Shown here in pieces: positions 41,805 through 49,223 of a stretch of 64,000 nucleotides of DNA. Made by a program: the position numbers and the translations under genes. Position 1 is the first letter of the stretch. Each line of letters opens with the position of its first letter. Source of the DNA: Desulfovibrio intestinalis (lineage in GTDB: Bacteria; Desulfobacterota; Desulfovibrionia; Desulfovibrionales; Desulfovibrionaceae); the NCBI RefSeq assembly GCF_014202345.1, contig NZ_JACHGO010000003.1, positions 248,001-312,000 of the forward strand, read 5' to 3'. Under the pieces are notes generated by a model. The model saw only the letters and a program-made list of their open reading frames with translations. It did not search any database and had not been told where the DNA came from.

Positions 41805-42017
41805 CTATTGCCCCAACAGGGTTTTGCGCACGCCGTCCGTCTGGTTGAGCGGGCTGGTGTAGACCGAAGCGCCAATGCCTGCGGCCTTGCTGGCCTTGTC
41901 TTTTTGGGCCTGCCGGGCGGCGGTGGCTGCCTCGGTAACAGGTTTTTGCACCTCCTGCTTGGGAACGGGTGTTACCTCAGGAACACTGGGGGAACTGTAG
42001 CCTCCACCAAATCCCAT
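41805..42017 (-). CDS. small phage protein, unknown
   Basis: The product is 70 residues. It has a Gly/Ser/Pro-rich start, a helical TEAATAARQAQKDKASKAA middle and an ending TDGVRKTLLGQ. AAGGAG lies 6-8 bases before the ATG. The K-T-L-L-G terminal motif is common in small podovirus proteins encoded just before the portal gene. No function is known. Confidence 0.6.
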   Translation of the reverse strand: MGFGGGYSSPSVPEVTPVPKQEVQKPVTEAATAARQAQKDKASKAAGIGASVYTSPLNQTDGVRKTLLGQ

Positions 42018-42091
42018 AACGGACTCCTTGGTTGTTGCTTGTGTAAGATTTATTGGCGCGCTGCGCGTAGGCAGCGTGTATGCGCTGATAT

Positions 42092-42613
42092 TTAAGCGTC
42101 TGCGCGTTCAGCCAGATCTTGTGGCGTGCAGAGCACCATCACACCGTCCACATGACGTTGTTTGCGCGCATGCCAGCAGGCTTGCGGCAAGCGGCCCATG
42201 ACGCGAAAACCACAGGCCTCGGCCAGACGCCATGCGTGACGGTTGGGCGCAGGGCACAAACCAGCAATGGCGGCACAGTCCAGATGGGCGAATGCCCAGG
42301 CCAGACCACCGTAAGCCATGTGGACGGCCAGCCGCGCGGCCGTGCGGAACGTGGTGCAGTCGAATTCCCAAACCTTGCCCCGGCGGGGCGTAAAAAGGGC
42401 GCAACTCAGCATGGCTTCGTTGTCGGTAGTATTGTCAGCGGCATAGCAGCAGAGCAGCAAGCCGCGGCGCGGAGAGGTAATGCGCCGCCAATCAGCCAGC
42501 GTGGGCGCGTTGAATGCGCTCATGGCGCAACCCAGCAGGCCTTCTGCCTGCATGCGTAAAAAAATGGCGTCCCGTGTGGCCCGGCTGACGGCAGGTGCGT
42601 AGTGAAAAAGCAT
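42092..42613 (-). CDS. GNAT-like phage protein
   Basis: The product is 173 residues. GNAT-like features: an ISPRRGLLLCCYA-like strand (here ITSPRRGLLLCCYA), FRTAARLAVHMAYGGLAWAF and the C-terminal NRHAWRLAEACGFRVMGRLP, which is the acetyltransferase pattern of a helix ending in a CGF turn. The substrate is unknown. Its start overlaps the terminase stop. It is the second GNAT-type gene of the cluster and is not closely similar to the one at 31425. Confidence 0.55.
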   Translation of the reverse strand: MLFHYAPAVSRATRDAIFLRMQAEGLLGCAMSAFNAPTLADWRRITSPRRGLLLCCYAADNTTDNEAMLSCALFTPRRGKVWEFDCTTFRTAARLAVHMAYGGLAWAFAHLDCAAIAGLCPAPNRHAWRLAEACGFRVMGRLPQACWHARKQRHVDGVMVLCTPQDLAERADA

Positions 42614-43953
42614 CAGGAGCCTCCAAAGACATCATAATGGGTTTTGGCGCGGCGTTGGCCGCCTTGTGTGTCCTGCGGCGGGCGAAAGCCCGTGGCCGCA
42701 TAACGCAGGGCGTCTGCCGCGTGGCTGGTCCAGTCGTGCAGAGGGCCGGAACCAGCAGCCTGTTGCCCTGGCCTCCACTGCCGTCTGTATGCCCGCAGGG
42801 CCTTGATGCCTGCGGCGCAAAAGCTGGCGTCAAACCAGCAACGGGGCAGGCGGCGGCGCACGGCGTCAATGCCGTCTGCCAGACTCAACGCCGGGGCCAG
42901 GGTAAAGCGGATGCCAAGCTGGGCCGCGCTTTCCCATCGGCTTTGGCCTGTACCCAGTTCCCGCACCCGGATATCGTGCGGGGCCAGATGCGTGCCGTAG
43001 GTAAAGCCCCGGCCAGCAATGCCACCCTCTGATGTTCCTTCAAGGGCGGGCTGCCCGGCGGGACGCGCTTTCTGGGCCAGAACATGCGCATAGTGGGCAA
43101 GCCCTTCGCCCGAGGCTTCGTAGTAGTCCACAAACCGCCAGTGCCCTGAAGGCTCCACCTGAAAAAACCAGATGGACGTGGCGTCATCCATGCCCAGATC
43201 CCAGGCCGTATGCACGGGGAGTTCCGGCGCATGGGGGAGGGGAATTATACGGCCCTCACGATCTGCCGTATCCATTAAAGGTGCGTAGTAGGAACCGCGT
43301 ACGGCGGCGGCAAAGGAGCACTCAAATTCCTGCTGATATTCGGCTTCATCCATACTGAGCCGCGCCGCCGCCAGTTCACTTTGAGGCAGATAGCCCGTTT
43401 GCGAGGCGGGAAACCGGAAGCGGGACCATAATCCCTCCGTGTCGGCCCCGGCCTGCTGCCAGACATCGTAGAGAAGGTTGTCTGTGCCTTGCGGCGTGCC
43501 GCAAAACAACGCCCGGCCCAAACGGTCAGCCAGCATGGGCCGGAAAACCTGCGTCCAGACCTGACGCGGCATGTCGGCTGGTTCGTCCAGCACAAGATCA
43601 TCCAGATACAGGCCACGCAGGGCCGGGGCATTTTCAGTGCCCAGCAGGCGTATGCGGCCCCCGGTGGGCAGAATGCACACGAGCTCGCTTTCCAGGAAGC
43701 GCGAACCTGGTATGACCCCGGCAAAACGCTTGCAGTAATCCCAGGCCACAGCCTTGGCCTGCCCCTGAAAGGGCGCGGCATAGGCTGCCCGCCAGTCTTC
43801 ACGGCCAGAAATCAGCGCTTGCCTGATGAGGTCGTTGACCGCAGCCACGGTTTTGCCGAAGCGCCTGTGGCAGAGCAGCACGCAAAAGCGCTTGCGTTCT
43901 TCGTGAAACTGCCATTGCAGGGGGCGTGGGCTGTAGGGAATGACATGCGGCAT
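42613..43953 (-). CDS. terminase large subunit
   Basis: The product is 446 residues. The ATPase has the modified Walker A CHRRFGKT (residues 29-36) and Walker B LYLDDLVLDEPADM, then the coupling motif LFCGTPQGTDNLLYD. The C-terminal RNase H-like nuclease starts at AWDLGMDDATSIWFF, with its acidic residues retained. It packages DNA into the prohead through the portal. The motifs look intact, so packaging should be functional. Whether it packages specifically or by random headful is the key question for the gene-transfer hypothesis. Confidence 0.9.
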   Translation of the reverse strand: MPHVIPYSPRPLQWQFHEERKRFCVLLCHRRFGKTVAAVNDLIRQALISGREDWRAAYAAPFQGQAKAVAWDYCKRFAGVIPGSRFLESELVCILPTGGRIRLLGTENAPALRGLYLDDLVLDEPADMPRQVWTQVFRPMLADRLGRALFCGTPQGTDNLLYDVWQQAGADTEGLWSRFRFPASQTGYLPQSELAAARLSMDEAEYQQEFECSFAAAVRGSYYAPLMDTADREGRIIPLPHAPELPVHTAWDLGMDDATSIWFFQVEPSGHWRFVDYYEASGEGLAHYAHVLAQKARPAGQPALEGTSEGGIAGRGFTYGTHLAPHDIRVRELGTGQSRWESAAQLGIRFTLAPALSLADGIDAVRRRLPRCWFDASFCAAGIKALRAYRRQWRPGQQAAGSGPLHDWTSHAADALRYAATGFRPPQDTQGGQRRAKTHYDVFGGS

Positions 43954-43979
43954 GTGCGTGAAGCCTCCTGCGTGATCTT

Positions 43980-44016
43980 GAGCTAATTATCCTTGAAAAT
44001 ATGGATGCTTAAAGTT
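43980..44016. repeat. diverged copy of the dispersed element inside the phage cluster
   Basis: GAGCTAATTATCCTTGAAAATATGG...TTAAAGTT aligns with copy A (11468), with scattered mismatches. It lies in the 208-base gap between the two terminase genes; the rest of that gap holds no gene. Confidence 0.4.
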
Positions 44017-44161
44017 TGAATCCCGTTCCTTGCGGCGCACTGCTGCGCATAGCGGGGCCAATAGATAGCGCTTGGCCTCTACTCCGGGGGCTGCTTACAC
44101 ATCCGCCAGGAGTACATCAAAATGAACTGCACGGTTGTCTGACAGGCGGCGGGATTGCCCG

Positions 44162-44446
44162 TCAGGACGCCACATTTTTTTCCAGATGCGTGCCTTTGCC
44201 CGACGACGAGCTGGCGGGCCCGCCCCATACCACCATAATTTTCGGCGGCGCTTCGGGCGCATCTTCTTCACGCAAGGAGCGTAAAATGGCGTGCAGCTCT
44301 TTTATTTCCTTGACGATGTCTATGCTTTTTCCGGCAACTTCAGCCTCGCCAAGGGTGCTTGTGAGCAGGTCAAGGCGTTGCTCCAGACTGTCCAGCAGGC
44401 GAGCGCTTTTTTTGCTCTTTCTGTTGCGTGGGGACACCGGAGGCAT
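44162..44446 (-). CDS. probable terminase small subunit
   Basis: The product is 94 residues. It has a basic start (SPRNRKSKKS), a helical centre (RLLDSLEQRLDLLTSTL, then IDIVKEIKELHAILRSLREE) and a Pro-rich tail. The position one gene before the large terminase and the helical makeup suggest the small subunit that selects DNA for packaging. It is shorter than typical ones and lacks an obvious helix-turn-helix. Start overlaps the previous stop (TGATG). Confidence 0.5.
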   Translation of the reverse strand: MPPVSPRNRKSKKSARLLDSLEQRLDLLTSTLGEAEVAGKSIDIVKEIKELHAILRSLREEDAPEAPPKIMVVWGGPASSSSGKGTHLEKNVAS

Positions 44447-44865
44447 CAGTGGTTTTCTCCATCTGCGGCAAGGCCGGATTTGCGCAAAAAGGTGTTCTGG
44501 CTGACGGGCGGGATGAGGTGCAGGCGGTCTTCCTGCCGCTCCAAGCCGTGCTCCAGCCTTTCCAAAAGGCGGTCCAGGCCGGAAATGCGAACATTCAACG
44601 CCTGTATTTCACCCCGCAAAGTAGAAAGTTCGTTGTGCAGACCAGCCAGGTCGGCATTGCCCGGCGTAAGGCGCAGAGTTTCTTCCAGAGCGCCGAGACG
44701 GCGGCAGGTGGCTGCATCACGCCGGGCGTCACGCTGCACATGCAGCAGGTAGTCGTCCTGACGCACAAAAGCGCGGCGCAGGCTCCAGAGCGCCCAGGCA
44801 AAAAGTCCCTGAACGCCAAGCACCAGCAGAGATGCGCCGGATGAAGAAAAAATGTCCATTGTCAT
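44446..44865 (-). CDS. DUF2730-like membrane/coiled-coil protein, possible spanin
   Basis: The product is 139 residues from the ATG at 44865 (GGAG 6 bases upstream). One membrane segment lies near the N-terminus (about 9-27), then a coiled coil (STLRGEIQALNVRISGLDRL). This is the usual shape of DUF2730 proteins found beside phage lysis genes, and it could serve as an inner-membrane spanin. No lipoprotein partner was found. Confidence 0.55.
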   Translation of the reverse strand: MTMDIFSSSGASLLVLGVQGLFAWALWSLRRAFVRQDDYLLHVQRDARRDAATCRRLGALEETLRLTPGNADLAGLHNELSTLRGEIQALNVRISGLDRLLERLEHGLERQEDRLHLIPPVSQNTFLRKSGLAADGENH

Positions 44866-44898
44866 ACATATCTCCATAAAGGCTGCAGGGTACTGCAG

Positions 44899-45210
44899 TC
44901 AGAATCCCAGCCCCAGCATGCCCAGAAGCAGAGTCATCACCTGATCCAGAGCCGAAGGCGGCAGGTTTTTGGCCCATTGGGCGAAGAACAGCGGCACAAT
45001 GACCAGTCGGCCCACAACTTCCCAGCAAAACAGCAGGGCCAGCACCCAGCCAAGAAAGGAACGCCACAAACGCATGCGGCTGGCGGGCGCGCCCGAAACT
45101 TCCGCTTCATTGATACGGCTCTGGGCCTCGTTTTGCCGATTGCGGTCGGGCACGAATCTGTCTGCCAACCCGGAAAGCCCGCCAAACAGTTTGCCAAGCA
45201 GCATCCACAT
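44899..45210 (-). CDS. holin, 3TM gene-transfer-release type
   Basis: The product is 103 residues. An amphipathic start (MWMLLGKLFGGLSGLADRF) and a charged linker lead to two strong hydrophobic segments (FLGWVLALLFCWEVVGRLVI and, after PPSALDQ, VMTLLLGMLGLGF). The WRSFLGW pattern recalls the three-helix holin family first named from gene transfer agents. It would perforate the inner membrane to free the endolysin. Its start overlaps the endolysin stop. Confidence 0.7.
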   Translation of the reverse strand: MWMLLGKLFGGLSGLADRFVPDRNRQNEAQSRINEAEVSGAPASRMRLWRSFLGWVLALLFCWEVVGRLVIVPLFFAQWAKNLPPSALDQVMTLLLGMLGLGF

Positions 45211-45893
45211 CAGCTGTCCTCCCTTTCAAGTTCCGCGAGGTATTGGTTCATGGCCTTGACCCGGTTGCGCCAGCCCGCAAGAAAAACCTGCATCGAGGGT
45301 CTGCGCGCGGCGAGGTCGCGATAAAATGTGTCGCGCAGGCGCAGTGTTTGGCGCGCTGCAAACCAGTGCTTGCCGCCTTGTTCCAGCGCTTCTGCCAGTT
45401 GAGCCGTGCGGGGGCCTATAACGCCGTCTTCGGCAATGGCGGCGTAGGCATCCAGTTCCGCGTCGCCCACAGTATTCATGGCCCTCTGCATCTGGCGCAC
45501 TGCCCGCGCCGGCCCCATATTCACAGCCGCGTCATAAAGGGTCACGGCCAGCGGCAGCGGCAAGCCGGAGCAGCCGAGTTTGTCCCAGAAATGTTTTTTG
45601 AACAGGGCGGCGGCCTGAGCCTTGGTGCAGGCGCGGATGTCATCGCCATCCACGTCACCGTCCATATCCATATCAAGGCTGTGGTAGCCGCACTTGGAGG
45701 TACGCGCGTCGGTGCAACCGTCACAGCTGCGGGCCTGGTGCAGGCAGTCTTCACGCGCCTGACGGGCCAGATCCTGCACCCAGCGTAGCGACACGCCGTA
45801 TTTTGTCAGACCGCCGGGATCAGCGGGATGGTCAGAAAGGCCGCCTTCCCAGCGGGCGGTGAAGTCGTGAGCTTTTTGAAAAAATGCGGTCAT
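45210..45893 (-). CDS. endolysin, glycoside hydrolase 108 type, with an EF-hand-like insert
   Basis: The product is 227 residues from the ATG at 45893 (GGGAGA upstream; the frame is open to 45965). The catalytic motif RWEGGLSDHPADPGGLTKYG puts the general acid at Glu16, as in GH108 muramidases. Residues about 50-90 are an insertion with Cys50, Cys57, Cys60 and Cys68 and a 12-residue loop DMDMDGDVDGDD (74-85). That loop has every ligand position of a calcium EF-hand/dockerin loop. The C-terminal peptidoglycan-binding part has AIAEDGVIGPRTAQL. It cleaves the cell wall for particle release. It directly precedes the holin gene in transcription order. Confidence 0.85.
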   Translation of the reverse strand: MTAFFQKAHDFTARWEGGLSDHPADPGGLTKYGVSLRWVQDLARQAREDCLHQARSCDGCTDARTSKCGYHSLDMDMDGDVDGDDIRACTKAQAAALFKKHFWDKLGCSGLPLPLAVTLYDAAVNMGPARAVRQMQRAMNTVGDAELDAYAAIAEDGVIGPRTAQLAEALEQGGKHWFAARQTLRLRDTFYRDLAARRPSMQVFLAGWRNRVKAMNQYLAELEREDS

Positions 45894-46135
45894 GGCATGG
45901 TCTCCCGGTCTGGCTGCTGAAAGCGTTGCGCCGTCGTCATTGGCGGCGTGGGTACAACATGCCAAAAAGAGCGCTTGCGGTAAGACTGAACGGGTTCAGC
46001 ACCGCTATTTCCTTGTATGGCGGGGGTCAGCGCTGCTGAGAGCCCCTTCGCAGGCGAAAATTGAAATAAAAAAGCCCGCTATTTCGCGGGCATAAAAGTT
46101 TTTCTGCTTGTGTAATTTGTATATTTTGTATTGTA
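45894..46135. other. gap between Mor-type activator and endolysin genes
   Basis: Contains the terminator at 46074-46091. A late promoter activated by the Mor-type protein would be expected here on the minus strand, but no consensus can be assigned. Confidence 0.45.
46074..46091 (-). terminator. terminator after the Mor-type gene
   Basis: GCCCGC-TATTTC-GCGGGC followed on the minus strand by a run of seven T. It isolates the regulator from the lysis genes. Confidence 0.88.
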
Positions 46136-46783
46136 TTACATGTAGTTATGCTGGTTACTTTTGTGCGGGCCAATATCCCTGAGCTCTTGCAGCAGGTAGC
46201 CTTGCGATGGAGCTGATGTGGTTTTTTTGAGTATTTTCCATACTTGACGGTCAGACAGTCCGTGCCGTCGGGCCAGACTGGCTACGGCTGCTGTACTGCT
46301 GGTACCGCGCGCGGTATGGCGTGAAAAGGTTTCGATAATTTCTTGCTGGCGCAACTTGGTGAGAATGGAAGTACAGCGTGGAACGTAAACAGGTGTCCCA
46401 CCGAAGGCTGCCACCAGCTTACCTGCGCAGCGTTTTCCCAAGCGGCGCAGCAGGGGGTGGTGCCGTTCCGCGGGTACGGCTGCGGGCACACGTAGGGTCT
46501 GGCCACCATAGGCTTCAAACAGTCGCCAAAGGTCTTCCAATTGCCCCTTTTCGTGCCCGCCCAGCGCATGCCAGAGCTGCCGTATATTTTCTGGCAAATG
46601 CTCCAGCAATTGTTGCCAGCGTTTTTTCTGTTCCGCCTTTTGCATGGCCTGCCCCCAGGAGTGCCGCCCATTTGCGGAAGAGCTCGGTTTTTCGGCAAGC
46701 AGGGGCCTGCGCGTTGCGCTGGCCGTGCGGGCGGCGGCGCGTATGCGGCCAATGCCCGCCTGCGTGGAACTATTGGCGCACAT
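46136..46783 (-). CDS. Mor-family transcriptional activator
   Basis: The product is 215 residues from MCANSSTQAG (AGGAG 7 bases upstream; the frame is open to 46837). A basic N-terminal tail precedes the Mor domain: WQQLLEHLPENIRQLWHALG and LWRLFEAYGGQTLRVPAAVP. The C-terminal helix-turn-helix follows (STAAVASLARRHGLSDRQVW). Mor of phage Mu switches on middle/late transcription. Here it is followed by its own terminator and then the lysis-packaging-head genes, so it is likely the cluster's activator. It overlaps the preceding gene by 14 bases. Confidence 0.82.
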   Translation of the reverse strand: MCANSSTQAGIGRIRAAARTASATRRPLLAEKPSSSANGRHSWGQAMQKAEQKKRWQQLLEHLPENIRQLWHALGGHEKGQLEDLWRLFEAYGGQTLRVPAAVPAERHHPLLRRLGKRCAGKLVAAFGGTPVYVPRCTSILTKLRQQEIIETFSRHTARGTSSTAAVASLARRHGLSDRQVWKILKKTTSAPSQGYLLQELRDIGPHKSNQHNYM

Positions 46784-47045
46784 GACGAATCTCCTGAATG
46801 CCCTGTGCGATTCCGGCAGGCGCAGGCATGCCTGCAAGTTCTGCTGTGGCCTGGCATGCGTTTTGTGGCGATGTGGCCGACGGTATATGAGGCAGATTAA
46901 CAGCGGGGTCGTCTATGCAGCGAGCAAGAAGACGCAGGTGGTCGCCCATCAGACGGAGCACAGGTTTTTGGTCTGGATGGGCCGTATGTTGCAAGATATC
47001 CAGCACAGCGCTTAAGTTATCGATAGTATTGTGAAGTTCGGACAT
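46770..47045 (-). CDS. small phage-cluster protein, unknown
   Basis: The product is 91 residues. The first half is helical (LSAVLDILQHTAHPDQKPVL, then DHLRLLARCIDD); the second is Pro/Ala-rich. AGGGAG lies 7 bases before the ATG. It is the first gene of the leftward cluster, next to the divergent repressor. It may be an early regulatory or accessory protein; no motif supports a specific role. Confidence 0.6.
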   Translation of the reverse strand: MSELHNTIDNLSAVLDILQHTAHPDQKPVLRLMGDHLRLLARCIDDPAVNLPHIPSATSPQNACQATAELAGMPAPAGIAQGIQEIRHVRQ

Positions 47046-47354
47046 GCTATGCTCCCTGAAATGAATATGATGTGTCGGGGCGTATTGGAGGATTTATAAT
47101 GTTTTATTTCTTGAATCAAGGGAAAAGTTTTTTATTGAAAGAAAAGATTTAATCATAAGTATTTCAATGAAATTTTTAGAAAATTATACTGTAAAACGTA
47201 GGCTATTAGTGTGATTATAAGAGTTTGTAAAAAGAAAAGCTTGTAAAAAAAGATAATGGCGAATATAGTCAGAAAGGGTGAATAAAACCCCTTTTTAGGG
47301 GTCTGGATTTAAAAGAAAAGTTTTAAACCGGTAAGTACTGCCGATGGACGCGAC
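47046..47354. promoter_or_regulatory. AT-rich divergent control region of the phage-type cluster
   Basis: About 310 bases between the leftward Mor arm and the rightward repressor, far more AT-rich than its surroundings. It contains the micro-ORF at 47099-47152, several TATAAT-like hexamers near 47180-47225 and an ACCCC-TTTTT-AGGGGT hairpin at 47287-47302 that could be an operator. Expected to hold the repressor-controlled promoters of both arms. Confidence 0.6.
47099..47152 (+). CDS. micro-ORF, candidate leader peptide
   Basis: ATG at 47099 with a perfect GGAGG at 47087-47091 (7-base spacing) opens 17 codons (MFYFLNQGKSFLLKEKI) to TAA. It lies in the control region on the repressor strand. 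It could be a leader peptide or a tiny membrane-active peptide. A chance ORF cannot be excluded. Confidence 0.3.
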   Translation: MFYFLNQGKSFLLKEKI

Positions 47355-48032
47355 ATGAAAACAACAACAAGGGCGAGCTTGGCCAAAGCTTTTGCGCAGC
47401 GGCTGCGCCAGCAGCGTGAGAAACTGGGCATACACAAGCAGGATCTTGCCAGCAGGGTGGGGGTAAGCCTTACTACCATTCAGCAGTATGAAAAGGGGCA
47501 GATGCCCAAGGGCGAATTTGCGGTGCGCCTTGCTGATGTGCTGGATTGCTCTCTCGACTGGCTTTTGTCAGGTAAGGAGGCGGAAGGCGGCGGCAATCTG
47601 GGGGAAGGCGAAGCCAGGCTTGTTATGGTGCCTATGGTGGAGGCCAGGCTTTCCGCTGGAACGGGAAGTTTTGAAACTGGCGGGGAAGTGTTGCGGCACT
47701 ACGCCTTTCGCTGGGATTTCTTGCACCGCAAGGGCAACCCTTCGCAGATGGTGCTTTTGCGTGTTTCTGGCGACAGCATGCAGCCGCAGATCATGCACAA
47801 TGACGTGGTGCTGATAGATCAGGGGCAGCGCGATCCTGTGCCGGGGCGCATATACGCTGTGGGCGTGGAGGATATGGTGTATCTTAAAGTTGTCAACGCC
47901 AGACCGGGCAGGCTTATTCTTACCAGCTTCAACCCGGATTATGCGCCCATAGAGGCTGATACCGGCGAGCAACTGGCAGACCTTGTGCGCGTTATCGGGC
48001 GCGCCGTGTGGGTTGGACGGGAGTTGGACTAG
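47355..48032 (+). CDS. LexA/CI-type repressor with S24 autoprotease
   Basis: The product is 225 residues. The N-terminal Cro/CI helix-turn-helix has RLRQQREKLGIHKQDLASRV and VSLTTIQQYEKGQMP. The C-terminal S24 domain has the Ser141 nucleophile (VSGDSMQP) and Lys178 (VYLKVV). A possible Ala101-Gly102 cleavage pair lies in ARLSAGTG. Proteins of this class are cleaved on RecA activation, so the cluster should respond to DNA damage. It is divergent from the Mor arm. The ribosome binding site is weak. Confidence 0.9.
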   Translation: MKTTTRASLAKAFAQRLRQQREKLGIHKQDLASRVGVSLTTIQQYEKGQMPKGEFAVRLADVLDCSLDWLLSGKEAEGGGNLGEGEARLVMVPMVEARLSAGTGSFETGGEVLRHYAFRWDFLHRKGNPSQMVLLRVSGDSMQPQIMHNDVVLIDQGQRDPVPGRIYAVGVEDMVYLKVVNARPGRLILTSFNPDYAPIEADTGEQLADLVRVIGRAVWVGRELD

Positions 48033-48318
48033 GCAGGAAGGAGCAAGCGTTTTTTCTGGTATTTCAGCGGTGAACTTTCTTTTTATTTGGGTCGAGTATC
48101 GTAAAAATACACTTCCACATAAAAAGCTTGCTCGCCTTGATATAATAGAAAGCTCGTCTTGTGGCGGCACGGTTTGAGTATTTAGCCTTAAAAAAGCTCA
48201 AATGCCAAGCGCCGAACCCGAGAGCAGCGTGCCGTAACACGCTGTGAATTCTGCCGAAAACGTATTTTCCGGCAGAGTGGCAACGTTGAAATATGAAGTA
48301 TTTCAACGTCAGAAGGCT
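48033..48318. other. gap right of the repressor with repeat-like hairpins
   Basis: Contains TTCTGCCGAAAA-CGTA-TTTTCCGGCAGA (48249-48277), a close relative of the hairpin at 16473-16502. Next comes AACGTTGAAATA/TATTTCAACGT (48282-48309). No gene was seen. Confidence 0.5.
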
Positions 48319-48576
48319 CTAGTTTTTGAGCGAAGGTCTCGGGGGGGCCTCTGGCGCCGGGCTGGCGTCCTGCTCGTTACTATTTGCCAGGTTACGGTTC
48401 CAGGCACGGATGGCTGCAGCTTGCGAAACCGACCACTGCTGTGAAGTCTGTCCGCATGAGCAGACTACGCGCCAGACTTCCTGTCGTCTTCCTGGCGGCA
48501 ACAGGGATTCCAAATGAACATTAGTGCCGCCACAGGCCAGGCAGGGGCGGATCGTGTGCGGATCAAGCTCTTTCAT
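48319..48576 (-). CDS. Lar-like small zinc protein of phage type
   Basis: The product is 85 residues. CLACGG and VCSCGQ zinc knuckles are followed by AAAIRAWNRNLAN, the C-terminal signature of Lar/restriction-alleviation-like phage proteins (AIxAWN). It is the outermost phage-like gene on the right. The function here is unproven. No strong ribosome binding site is visible, so expression is uncertain. Confidence 0.6.
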   Translation of the reverse strand: MKELDPHTIRPCLACGGTNVHLESLLPPGRRQEVWRVVCSCGQTSQQWSVSQAAAIRAWNRNLANSNEQDASPAPEAPPRPSLKN

Positions 48577-48794
48577 ATCGTCAAGTATAGCAGCTTTGGG
48601 CCGCGTTCACAAGAAGAGACGTGCTCGCAATGCCTTGTATGCCGCAGATTGCAGTGGAGCATTTATCGCCGGATATCCGCCAGGGACGGGATATTTTTCT
48701 TCTTAACGCTTTGCTGACACCCCGAAGCGCAGATTCTTCTTGCGAGGCGCGGTACGCGCCCCAGCGCTTATTAAATAAAATTTTTGGAGGAATC

Positions 48795-49223
48795 ATGCGT
48801 TATCTTCTCGTTTTGATTATGGCTGCCGCTCTGGCTATTCCCGCCCATGCCGCAGAAAAGGCCGCTCCCGCTGGAGAATCCCAGAGCATAGCCTCTCCCG
48901 CGCCGCACAAGGCCAAGCCCCAGCACGAAAAGGGGCAGGGGATGACAAATCTTCATGAGGTGGATACCGTTGCCAAAGCTCTGAAAGCTCCTGATAAAAG
49001 CCCCGTCATGATTGTGGGCAATATTGTGGAAAAGGTCGACGGCAAAAAGAACCACTACGTTGTGGACGACGGCACTGGCCGCATGACCGTGGTTATTGGC
49101 ACAAAAACCCTCAAGGGTACGGAACTGACCCCTGATATGAAGGTGCGTCTTATGGGCAAAGTCAAGGCCAAGCAAGGCAAGGCTCCTGTTGTGGGTGTCA
49201 GGGCTCTGCACCTTGTGAAGTAG
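48795..49223 (+). CDS. secreted OB-fold stress protein, YgiW/BOF family (1 of 3)
   Basis: The product is 142 residues from the ATG at 48795 (GGAGG 4 bases upstream; the frame is open from 48621). A signal peptide (MRYLLVLIMAAALAIPAHA) precedes a Lys/Pro-rich linker. The BOF domain is marked by TVAKALKAPDKSPVMIVGNI, KNHYVVDDGTGRMTVVIG and DMKVRLMGKV. The family binds small ligands or cations in the periplasm and supports tolerance to envelope stress. It differs from its neighbours in the long linker and lies 459 bases before the next copy, perhaps with its own transcript. Confidence 0.8.
   Translation: MRYLLVLIMAAALAIPAHAAEKAAPAGESQSIASPAPHKAKPQHEKGQGMTNLHEVDTVAKALKAPDKSPVMIVGNIVEKVDGKKNHYVVDDGTGRMTVVIGTKTLKGTELTPDMKVRLMGKVKAKQGKAPVVGVRALHLVK

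Noticed and set aside
29619-48620. attL/attR direct repeats at the phage-type cluster edges
   Set aside because: I compared the two flanks by eye and saw no shared core; no tRNA gene lies at either edge.
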